This document shows positions 7,860-14,713 of a DNA stretch of 20,157 bases, in pieces. Origin of the DNA: Candidatus Zixiibacteriota bacterium (lineage in GTDB: Bacteria; Zixibacteria; MSB-5A5; GN15; PGXB01). Location: positions 1 to 20,157 of the forward strand of contig JAAERC010000787.1 of the NCBI GenBank assembly GCA_024230695.1. Direction: 5' to 3'. Each line of letters begins with the position of its first letter. Position 1 is the stretch's first letter. The translations under genes were made by a program, and so were the position numbers. The notes below the pieces were generated by a model that was not told where the DNA came from, made no database searches, and was given only the letters and a program-made list of their open reading frames with translations.

Positions 7860-8013
7860 ATTTTTTGATGTAATTGATATTGTCGAATCTGATTGTAGGA
7901 TTTTACCTTAGAATAAATCCTCAGAAAGCAGTTGCTATCAATCAAACTATGTTTTAGTTTTCTATCAGTATGAAGCTATTTAATTTCAAATTTTTTAGAT
8001 TTATAGTATAGTT

Positions 8014-9033
8014 TTGATTTTGGATGATTATCCTAAAATATCCGTTGTTGTTCCGATTAGAAATGAAGAGAAGCATATTTCTCAAACTATAGGGATGATT
8101 CAGGATCAGGAATATCCTTCTGGCAAGCTGGAAATACTTGTTGTTGATGGGGAATCTAACGATCAATCCCGTCGAATTGTAAAATCATTATCAGATAATG
8201 ACGACAGAATAAAATTATATCCAAACCCCAAACGGCTTTCTTCAGCGGCTCGCAATATCGGAATGAATAATTCCACCGGTGATATTATTACGTTTATAGA
8301 TGGCCATACTTATATTGATAACAATATGCTCTTCAGAAATATCGCCGATTTGATGAAAACTGAGGAAGTCTCTGTATTAAGCCGGCCACAATTTTTGGAT
8401 GTCCCGGAAAACAGTTTTTTTCAAAAAGTAATAGCTTTGGCCCGTAAGTCTTTAATTGGGCATGGATTAGACTCAACTATCTATTGCCGTGAAAACAAAC
8501 GAGTAGATCCAACCAGCTCGGGAGCGACATATACTCGTAAAGTAGTTGATAAAGTGGGGAATTTCGATGAGAACTTTGATGCGTGTGAAGATGTCGACTT
8601 TAATTACCGCGTGTTCCAGGCCGGGTATGAATCATTTACGTCATTAAAGCTGGCTGTTTATTATCATCCCAGAAATTCATTTAAGGGTTTATTTCAACAA
8701 ATTAAAAGGTATGGAATTGGACGATTAAGACTGGTACGAAAGTATCCGGGAATGTTGACTTTGGGAACACTTGTCCCCCCCGCTATTACATTTGGAATCC
8801 CCTTGCTCGGTTTGATTTCAATATTCAGTAATTTCTTTTTATATCTTTTTGGATTATCCGTCGGATTATACCTGGGTCTGATTATTATTTGGTCACTTGG
8901 ATTATCATTAAAAAATGATATAAGATATTTTTTCTTTTTACCTTTTGTCTATTTAACAATTCATATTGGGTTAGGATGGGGATTTGGAAGTGAATTATTA
9001 AAGGCCTTAATGCAAAAACGACCTAGTAAGTGA
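8014..9033 (+). CDS. Membrane-bound GT2 glycosyltransferase, succinoglycan ExoA-like
   Basis: About 339 aa. The catalytic GT-A domain begins with ISVVVPIRNEEKHI. It has the nucleotide-binding VVDGESNDQS, the metal-binding region FIDGHTYID (ExoA-like enzymes have D-A-H here), PTSSGATYTR and the catalytic-base region CEDVDFNYRVFQAGYE. The tail from about residue 250 is very hydrophobic, with two to four membrane segments, so the enzyme sits in the inner membrane facing the cytoplasm. It probably adds a sugar to a lipid-linked intermediate. The start is uncertain: there is no ATG between the in-frame stop at 7996 and the conserved fold, only TTG at 8014 or 8020, and neither has a good ribosome binding site. 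The 154 bases before it hold a weak AGGATTT/AAATCCT hairpin and no other gene. Family is secure; sugar specificity is unknown. Confidence 0.88.
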   Translation: MILDDYPKISVVVPIRNEEKHISQTIGMIQDQEYPSGKLEILVVDGESNDQSRRIVKSLSDNDDRIKLYPNPKRLSSAARNIGMNNSTGDIITFIDGHTYIDNNMLFRNIADLMKTEEVSVLSRPQFLDVPENSFFQKVIALARKSLIGHGLDSTIYCRENKRVDPTSSGATYTRKVVDKVGNFDENFDACEDVDFNYRVFQAGYESFTSLKLAVYYHPRNSFKGLFQQIKRYGIGRLRLVRKYPGMLTLGTLVPPAITFGIPLLGLISIFSNFFLYLFGLSVGLYLGLIIIWSLGLSLKNDIRYFFFLPFVYLTIHIGLGWGFGSELLKALMQKRPSK

Positions 9034-9116
9034 ATATAATATTCAATCGATAGTAGGAATTATATTATGTTTTCGGTTTATTGGAATTTATGTAAATCTA
9101 ATGGAGATCAATCAGA

Positions 9117-10037
9117 ATGAACGAGATGGCAAAACAAAGAGATTGTGATTGTCAAGCCGGATTGGTTTCAGTAATAATTCCTGTCTATAACCGAAAAGAG
9201 TATCTTCGTCAAACAATAGAATCTGTCATGCAACAGACTTATACAAATATAGAATTGCTCGTGGTTGATGATGGATCGACCGATGGTTCACGAGAAATAA
9301 TAGATAGCTACAGTGAGCGCATTATTATTCTGGAACATCCCAATCGAGCCAACAAGGGACAGTCAGCCGCTACTAATTTAGCCATAAAACATGCGCATGG
9401 AGAGTTTATTGCCATTTTGGACAGTGATGATTTCTGGGAGAAAGATAAACTTAATATTCAAGTAAACCATTTTAATAGCAACCCCGATGTAGGTCTTGTG
9501 TACTGTAATGGAGTCGCGGTTAATGATCGAAACGAATGGCTTTACAATATTTATACTTCTGATCATAAGGAAAATAATAAGCCGGAAGCTATCTTGATTG
9601 ATTGTTATATTTTTATACCAACCAATTCGTTAGTAAAAAGTTCTGTATTTAATCAGATAGGTCCGCTTGATGAGAGTTTGCGGGTAGCTCAAGATCATGA
9701 TTTGGCAATTCGCCTCGCCGAGGCAACTAATTTTGCATACATTGATAAAAAGGTTTTTTCATACCGACGTCACAAAGGATCGATCAGCAATAAAAGCACC
9801 AAAATTCGGTGGATAAACGCATTTATCATTTTGGAAAAAGCACGGCAACGTTACAATTACACCAATAAAGTAATTCGTAAACGCAAGGCGGTAATTAATT
9901 TTAGATTGGCCCAATGCGCAATAGAGGACAAAAGGTTTTTATCGGCTTTAGGGCGAATGATTTTGACGGTATGGAATGATCCTATTCGTGCTTTTTATGT
10001 TTTATTTCGTATTGAAAAACCGACCCCGATTAAGTAA
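9117..10037 (+). CDS. GT2 family glycosyltransferase (WcaA-like)
   Basis: 306 aa, soluble or peripheral. A textbook GT-A fold: VSVIIPVYNRKEYLRQTIES at about residues 17-36, VVDDGSTDGS, the metal-binding LDSDDFW, and QDHDLAIRLAE near residue 200 as the catalytic-base region. The C-terminal third is basic and helical without clear membrane segments. The start is ATG at 9117 with GGAG about 9 bases upstream; ATG at 9126 is possible. It follows the ExoA-like gene after 83 bases and is probably co-transcribed. It likely transfers one nucleotide-activated sugar during repeat-unit assembly; donor and acceptor cannot be read from sequence. Confidence 0.92.
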   Translation: MNEMAKQRDCDCQAGLVSVIIPVYNRKEYLRQTIESVMQQTYTNIELLVVDDGSTDGSREIIDSYSERIIILEHPNRANKGQSAATNLAIKHAHGEFIAILDSDDFWEKDKLNIQVNHFNSNPDVGLVYCNGVAVNDRNEWLYNIYTSDHKENNKPEAILIDCYIFIPTNSLVKSSVFNQIGPLDESLRVAQDHDLAIRLAEATNFAYIDKKVFSYRRHKGSISNKSTKIRWINAFIILEKARQRYNYTNKVIRKRKAVINFRLAQCAIEDKRFLSALGRMILTVWNDPIRAFYVLFRIEKPTPIK

Positions 10038-10214
10038 CAATTATACTTAAATAGCAAATTTTTTCAAATGTGTTCCTGTTATAGGAAAAATACATTGACC
10101 AATCCAGATTTTTGTCTTACAGCATCAATTGAATTCAATTTACTAAAAACAACTTTCAGATATATTTGATCACAAAACTCTGGGAATAGATATAGAAAGT
10201 TACTGAAAGACATG

Positions 10215-10311
10215 GCATTCTATGAGAATAGAAAGCCAGGGTCTGCCCGGAAACGGCTTCGGGAAGACTGGTAACGCCAGAAGACTGTTATTTTTGTAAT
10301 CATAGAATTGC
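10215..10311 (+). ncRNA. Candidate structured RNA element of unrecognised class
   Basis: A GC-rich island in an AT-rich gap with nested complementary segments. The outer stem pairs 10217-10225 (ATTCTATGA) perfectly with 10300-10308 (TCATAGAAT), and GC at 10215-10216 can add two pairs across one bulge. Inside, 10236-10251 pairs with 10258-10271: CCA, a GG bulge, GTCT, one G-A mismatch, then CCCGGA, closing on the loop AACGGC, about 13 bp in all. A competing small hairpin CTGG-TAACG-CCAG (10268-10280) overlaps the inner stem. A U-rich run (10288-10295) follows. It lies about 165 bases ahead of the GNAT reading frame. I could not match it to c-di-GMP, cobalamin, JUMPstart, SRP or RNase P elements. 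Strand is assumed from the flanking genes; stems alone do not decide it. Confidence 0.38.
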
Positions 10312-10335
10312 ACACTTAGGTATACGATGGAATTA

Positions 10336-10364
10336 TTGACAACTAGAAGAGACTTTTGTATTAT
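10336..10364 (+). promoter_or_regulatory. Near-consensus sigma-70 promoter
   Basis: TTGACA (10336-10341), a 17-base spacer and TATTAT (10359-10364): perfect -35, five of six at -10, optimal spacing. Transcription would start near 10371, just before the AAAGGA ribosome binding site of a 13-codon ORF and about 105 bases before the GNAT gene. It would give the GNAT-deacetylase pair its own start, independent of the upstream glycosyltransferases. Confidence 0.65.
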
Positions 10365-10387
10365 TCAAACGTTTAAAGGAATAAATT

Positions 10388-10429
10388 ATGTTTTTGAAAA
10401 CTTTATCTGGGAAATCTCGGATTAATTGA
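10388..10429 (+). CDS. 13-codon ORF with good ribosome binding site, possible leader peptide or gene remnant
   Basis: It encodes MFLKTLSGKSRIN. AAAGGA (10375-10380) lies 7 bases before its ATG, the best translation signal between 10038 and 11600, and it sits directly after the near-consensus promoter. It has no run of a single amino acid that would mark a classical attenuation leader. It may be a leader ORF coupled to the downstream GNAT gene, or the surviving 5' end of a decayed gene. The rest of the gap 10038-10475 holds only AT-rich sequence besides the listed RNA element and promoter. Confidence 0.3.
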   Translation: MFLKTLSGKSRIN

Positions 10430-10475
10430 ATAATCATATCTTATAGCAATATGGTTTCAATATATACTTTGATAA

Positions 10476-11552
10476 ATGCCAGGATGTGGAACATTGCAAA
10501 AATATATTATTTATAAGACCAATATAAGCAACGACAAAAAAATAATTTTAAACTTCTGGGAAAACAATTTTCCTGGTTGGCCACGTTCCAAATTTGACCT
10601 ATTCTACATAAATAATCCTTTTGGCGAATCAATGTGCTGGCTTGCCCGAGAACTATCAGTCAAAAAGCCAGTAGGTTCTACGGCATTATTCCCCAGGTTT
10701 ATGTATATAAATGGCCAAAAACTAATTGCCGGATTAAGCGGCGATTTGGCAGTTGAAAAAAATCATCGAAAACAAGGAATTGCCTTTAAATTAAGAGAGG
10801 CGACAATAGATTTCTTTAATAATTCCGCTATCGATTTTCTTTATGCAACTCCCAATGAAGTATCAGCTCGCGTATTAAAAAAAGTAAATTACAAATTCTT
10901 GGGTAAAATTCGGAGACGAGTTAAGATATTAAGATCATATAAACTTATTCAGCGCATTATCAAATTTAAGTTATTAGCCAAGATAATATCGAAAATTATT
11001 GATCCTATCTTTTCGATATTTTTCGGGGGATATCGAATATGGGGAAACAGTGATTTCGATTTTGAATTCCCTCTTACTTTCGATGCGAGATTTGATACTT
11101 TATGGAAAGAAGCAATAAAGAATTATACTATTATCGGAGATAGATCCCCATTGGCTTTAACTTGGCGGTTTTTCCAGAACCATTTTAAGGATTTCAAGAT
11201 TTTTACTGTTGCAAAAAAGAATACTTCTGAGCTTATAGGATATATTATTTATAGAATAGACGAAAATGATATTTATATTGTCGATCTCTTAACTATAGAT
11301 AAGAGTAAATATTTTAACTTGCTTCTGGCATATTTTTCACAATTCATAAAAAAACAAGGGTATGATTCAATTACTATCAATTTCTTTGGTGACGACATTA
11401 TAAAAAAGCAATTATCCAATTCAGGTTTCATTGCCCGCGAAAAGCACATTAGTGTAGCCTTATATTTTAATGATGACTTTCCTTATAAAGATATAATTAT
11501 TGACAAAAACAATTGGTATTATTGTGATATGGATAATGATGTCGAAGCATAA
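10476..11552 (+). CDS. Two-domain GNAT-type acyltransferase
   Basis: About 358 aa. The N-terminal half is a GNAT domain. It has the substrate-side segment FDLFYINNPFG near residue 45, then beta strands, and the acyl-CoA pyrophosphate loop as NHRKQGIA (R-x-x-G-x-A type) near residues 95-102. The following ATPNEVSARVLKKVNYKFLG matches the end of GNAT folds. The second half (from about 210) has a related fold with LTWRFFQNHF. The same architecture and several motif positions recur in the minus-strand gene at 15847-16875, so the two are paralogs. It probably acylates a sugar amine or hydroxyl on the polysaccharide, but substrate is unknown. ATG at 10476 lacks a ribosome binding site; TTG at 10494 follows AGGATGTGGAACA and is an alternative start. 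The deacetylase gene follows closely. Confidence 0.82.
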   Translation: MPGCGTLQKYIIYKTNISNDKKIILNFWENNFPGWPRSKFDLFYINNPFGESMCWLARELSVKKPVGSTALFPRFMYINGQKLIAGLSGDLAVEKNHRKQGIAFKLREATIDFFNNSAIDFLYATPNEVSARVLKKVNYKFLGKIRRRVKILRSYKLIQRIIKFKLLAKIISKIIDPIFSIFFGGYRIWGNSDFDFEFPLTFDARFDTLWKEAIKNYTIIGDRSPLALTWRFFQNHFKDFKIFTVAKKNTSELIGYIIYRIDENDIYIVDLLTIDKSKYFNLLLAYFSQFIKKQGYDSITINFFGDDIIKKQLSNSGFIAREKHISVALYFNDDFPYKDIIIDKNNWYYCDMDNDVEA

Positions 11553-11594
11553 TACTATAGCATTGAATTGAAGGAAGATGGCAACAAATTTCAA

Positions 11595-12656
11595 ATGAAA
11601 AACTTATTAAAATGGACAGCCAAAAGGATTATTTACTTCTTAGGTATAATCAATTTTGTATATTGGATCAAGTTATTGCTTTCAAAAAAGAAAACTATTG
11701 TAGTGTTTACTTATCATAGAATTGTCGATCAAAATAGCGACAGTAGTCACTTGCTAAACTATGACCGGGGAATAGATTTAAAAACTTTCAAACTACAAAT
11801 TGAAAGTATTAAAAAACACTTCGAGGTAGTTGACCTTGATTGCTTTTTAAGCATCACTACAGGAAGGACCTCACCTAATAATCATATAGCCCTAATAACA
11901 TTTGATGATGCAGATCTTACTTTTTTAAATTACGCGTTCCCCATTTTAAAGGAATTAAATTGTCCATCTGTAGTGTTTACGCCAACTGCGTATATCGGCA
12001 CCGAAAGAAGGTTTTGGCACTTAAGAATTTCAAACATATTTGAAAATGTGACTTCCCAAATGTGGTACCAAATTCAGAGCATCTCAAATAAATTCCCCTC
12101 TCCGATTAAGGCTATTATTAATTCTTCTGATATTAAGGAGATGAACCAAAAAATGATAATCTGTCAATCTCTTGTAAATGAACTTGACAAGTATGATCAA
12201 AAGGAAATTGACGAAGTCATTAGAGAGTTAGAAAATATTGCTGGCAATAATTACACACTTGACATTAGATGCATGAATTGGGAAGAGCACAAGGAATTAG
12301 TTGAAAACAATGTGTTTTTTCAATCACATACCGTTAGTCACCGTAAACTGGCAGAACTCTCCACAGATGAAATTCAAAAGGAATTGATTGATTCCAAGAC
12401 AGAATTAGAAAATCGCCTGGGCAAGGAAGTGATATCCATATGCTACCCTGCCGGGTCATTTAACAATAAAGCCATAGATCTGTTACCAGAAAGTGGTTAT
12501 AAATTAGGTTTCACTACCAAACAAGGACTGTGTCATTACCCGTTAGCAAATGATCAATTTTATAAAATTCCTAGAATATCAATTTATGGCAAAACAAAAA
12601 TTGATATTGCTAGTTATTTATTAAAAATAGCCCTAAGGAAATCTATAAGCCATTAA
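11595..12656 (+). CDS. Polysaccharide deacetylase (NodB-type)
   Basis: 353 aa from ATG 11595. An in-frame TTG at 11568 would add nine residues; neither start has a well-placed ribosome binding site, and AAGGA at 11571-11575 is rather far from the ATG. A basic, hydrophobic N-terminus (KRIIYFLGIINFVYWIKLLL) suggests membrane anchoring. Catalytic motifs of carbohydrate esterase family 4: FTYHRIV; ITFDDADLTF with the base and metal Asp pair at about 104-105; SHTVSH with metal ligands H245 and H249; and CYPAGSFN. The usual Gly after TFDD is Ala. About 110 residues are inserted between the first two motifs, as also seen in the paralog at 16915. It likely removes N- or O-acetyl groups from a polysaccharide. 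It is the last plus-strand gene before the bidirectional terminator. Confidence 0.87.
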   Translation: MKNLLKWTAKRIIYFLGIINFVYWIKLLLSKKKTIVVFTYHRIVDQNSDSSHLLNYDRGIDLKTFKLQIESIKKHFEVVDLDCFLSITTGRTSPNNHIALITFDDADLTFLNYAFPILKELNCPSVVFTPTAYIGTERRFWHLRISNIFENVTSQMWYQIQSISNKFPSPIKAIINSSDIKEMNQKMIICQSLVNELDKYDQKEIDEVIRELENIAGNNYTLDIRCMNWEEHKELVENNVFFQSHTVSHRKLAELSTDEIQKELIDSKTELENRLGKEVISICYPAGSFNNKAIDLLPESGYKLGFTTKQGLCHYPLANDQFYKIPRISIYGKTKIDIASYLLKIALRKSISH

Positions 12657-12741
12657 TTGTTCCTCAGGTTAAATTTCTATCAACATAGCGATGACTTTTT
12701 ATGGAAATTAAAAGTCGAAATCACTCTTGAGCATTAGGCAA

Positions 12742-12790
12742 AGAAAAATAGCAGTAATTTCAGGCTTTGAAACTACTGCTATTATTTTTA
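12742..12790. terminator. Bidirectional intrinsic terminator
   Basis: AATAGCAGTA (12747-12756) pairs perfectly with TACTGCTATT (12774-12783). Inside, after one A-C mismatch, TTTCA pairs with TGAAA around a GGCTT loop, giving about 15 bp. The plus strand continues with ATTTTTA and the minus strand with TTTCTTT. It lies between the converging deacetylase and glycosidase-like genes, so it should stop transcription from both sides. Confidence 0.9.
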
Positions 12791-12820
12791 TATCAAGAAT
12801 TGATTATAAATTAATGATAA

Positions 12821-14389
12821 TCAATTATTGGGCAATATTCTTAAATCCTCAATTTTTGCAGGAGGTATAGAATCTATCGGTTGATTACTGTCTATTGGAT
12901 TAGGAATAACAATTCTTCCCTGCGCATTTCTTAGGAATATTGATGTTATAGCGCCTGTCGTCGTTCCATTTGGCAATAACTCATAATAGGTCCCGCCAAG
13001 ATCGACAGACATGGCCGAGGTCGTATCAATTTTCTCACTATTACCTATACAGGGACGTATTAAGGCAATTCCATTATCATAGTTTCTTTTATATATTTCG
13101 TAAGAAGCACCATTACCATCTGTTCCGGATTGATAAGAAACATAATGCTCCGTAGGTTCTCCAATATCATAATTCATCGAAGGAACCCATGTAACACTAT
13201 CCCAGCGGTCAACCGATGGAGAATTGGTTCCCTGTTGAAAAAACATCGCTGAATCGCTTCGACTCACATAAAACCATGCCAAATTTCCATGCATTGATTC
13301 GTGTTTAGTATATTCAGAGGATGAGTTAGTAGTCCATCCTGTATAAGCAGATGGAGAATAACAAAGCGATACATTCCTGTCATCACAAAGTGAATCAAAT
13401 GTTGCATACTTGGTAAATACATATCTTCTGTGTTTGGTTATAGATGGCCCAAACTCAAAAAACAGATGAGTGGCTATAGAATCCACTGCCAAGCCTTCAA
13501 GTGTACTGCCAACAATATTTAACATATTTATTAAATTTGGATTACCATTAGGCATCCAAGTGGAACTAACAGCAAAACTATCCATTAATTCTTGAAAAAA
13601 TGGCTTCATATTATAATCATACCACCAATCTTCTTTACCTTGACCAAGACTGTCAATTCTTGCGTGTGTCGGATGCTCTAATACATGTCCGCCGGAGGAT
13701 ACCGATCCAACATTATACATTAGTGGAGTAGCGTTGTCCCAACATATACCGATATTATAATTGGCAACTGATGTATCTCTCCATTGGTCATAATGGGGAA
13801 GTTTCATTACGTGCATAACATAGGCCAAATAATGTTCCCTTGCCTCAGCGGTAGAATAATTGCAGTGCCCCCTTGCTGTCGTATAAGCAAAAACTCTCGC
13901 ATCGGATTTCTTTAAGGCTGTTGCATTAGCACCCAATGGCCCAGCGGCTCCCGGCTCTCCGTCCCAGCCAAGAATTGTTCCACCAATACTTGAGTAGGTA
14001 TTATCGTAATAATGTAGATACAAAGGGTCATCCAGCGTATCGCCGCCAAGACTATCAATTCTGTGCATTACAAATTTGTGTTCTTCACCGGTAACAAAAT
14101 TACTTTGAAACGAATTATAATCAATCATACCAAAGTCAGGATTAATCTCTACAACATCGTCAAAAGCTTTTGCTGATCCATCAATACCAAAATCATACCT
14201 ATCGGCTATTTTTGCTCTTATGATTGCATTTATTGAGTCATGCTCAGCCTGAGAGGATCCTGAATTTAAAGGCCAGTTTTTATCATCATAAAATGACAAA
14301 TAATCTCGCCGAGTATCATTAGCCTGGCCAAAAACATTGATACAACTAATTAAAATTAAAATCGATAATAAAAGTATTGGCTTTTTCAT
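12821..14389 (-). CDS. Secreted glycoside-hydrolase-like protein with C-terminal beta domain
   Basis: 522 aa. MKKPILLLSILILISC is an export signal; LISC fits a lipobox, so it may be a lipoprotein, or cleavage may occur after VFGQA. The body (about 80-410) resembles putative TIM-barrel glycosidases: SDARVFAYTTARG, NIGICWDN with D218, NPNLINMLNIVGSTLEGL, HLFFEFGP, and HGNLAWFYVSR. Residues about 410-496 (EPTEHYV, YEIYKRNYDNGIALIRP, VDLGGTYYELL) match the beta-sandwich that closes many such enzymes, where a consensus R-x-F-x-N-G-x-V-L-V-N-P is common. Catalytic residues cannot be assigned with confidence. The last 18 residues, DSIPPAKIEDLRILPNN and one before, look like the beginning of a fibronectin-III-type domain and then stop. 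ATG 14389 is chosen over an upstream GTG at 14443 because GAGGTG precedes it and it starts the signal peptide. Transcription is from a sigma-54-type promoter. Confidence 0.7.
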   Translation of the reverse strand: MKKPILLLSILILISCINVFGQANDTRRDYLSFYDDKNWPLNSGSSQAEHDSINAIIRAKIADRYDFGIDGSAKAFDDVVEINPDFGMIDYNSFQSNFVTGEEHKFVMHRIDSLGGDTLDDPLYLHYYDNTYSSIGGTILGWDGEPGAAGPLGANATALKKSDARVFAYTTARGHCNYSTAEAREHYLAYVMHVMKLPHYDQWRDTSVANYNIGICWDNATPLMYNVGSVSSGGHVLEHPTHARIDSLGQGKEDWWYDYNMKPFFQELMDSFAVSSTWMPNGNPNLINMLNIVGSTLEGLAVDSIATHLFFEFGPSITKHRRYVFTKYATFDSLCDDRNVSLCYSPSAYTGWTTNSSSEYTKHESMHGNLAWFYVSRSDSAMFFQQGTNSPSVDRWDSVTWVPSMNYDIGEPTEHYVSYQSGTDGNGASYEIYKRNYDNGIALIRPCIGNSEKIDTTSAMSVDLGGTYYELLPNGTTTGAITSIFLRNAQGRIVIPNPIDSNQPIDSIPPAKIEDLRILPNN

Positions 14390-14516
14390 AAAAAACACCT
14401 CATAAAAATTGTAATTAGTATACTGTTTCTCACATTTTTCCACAATTGAAACATCATATTACTTAAATCGGTTCAATTATATATTTCCTAAGCAAAAAAT
14501 TCATATGTTTAATATA

Positions 14517-14532
14517 CGCAAAACCAATGCCA
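14517..14532 (-). promoter_or_regulatory. Sigma-54 (RpoN)-type promoter for the glycosidase-like gene
   Basis: The minus strand reads TGGCATTGGTTTTGCG, with the -24 GG and -12 GC (14519-14518) at exact spacing and five of six bases of TGGCAC. The start would be near 14506, leaving a leader of about 117 bases. It is the only recognisable element in the 324-base gap 14390-14713, apart from a weak ATGATT/AATCAT hairpin near 14665 that may help end the upstream operon. Confidence 0.75.
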
Positions 14533-14713
14533 CTCATTAGCTTTTATAAAAAAATATTATTCCTTGCACCACACTGACTTACAAATCGCATCAAAATTAT
14601 AATGGCATAAATAGGCGTCATTTATTGGGCAGGTGTATTATTTTTGTGCAGAAAAAGCATTATGATTTGAATCATATATTATTAGTTTAAACTATCAGCT
14701 TTATAAAAATATA

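Noticed and set aside
8014..10037. The two plus-strand GT2 genes as fragments of one broken gene
   Set aside because: Each has a complete GT-A domain with its own metal-binding and catalytic regions, and the first has its own membrane tail.
10127..10140. 14-base perfect palindrome AATTGAATTCAATT
   Set aside because: Low-complexity AT-rich sequence around an EcoRI-like core; no repeated copy or promoter placement to give it meaning.
10231..10287. Resemblance of AGCCAGG...CTGCC to a cobalamin-riboswitch box, and of GGTAACGCC to an RNase P RNA segment
   Set aside because: The other conserved cobalamin core segments are absent, and RNase P landmarks (GAGGAAAGTCCGGGC, ACAGAA near the 3' end) are not present in the 438-base gap. 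The matches are short.
12970..13155. Plus-strand open frame inside the glycosidase-like gene
   Set aside because: Lies fully inside a well-supported gene on the other strand, with odd composition and no ribosome binding site.
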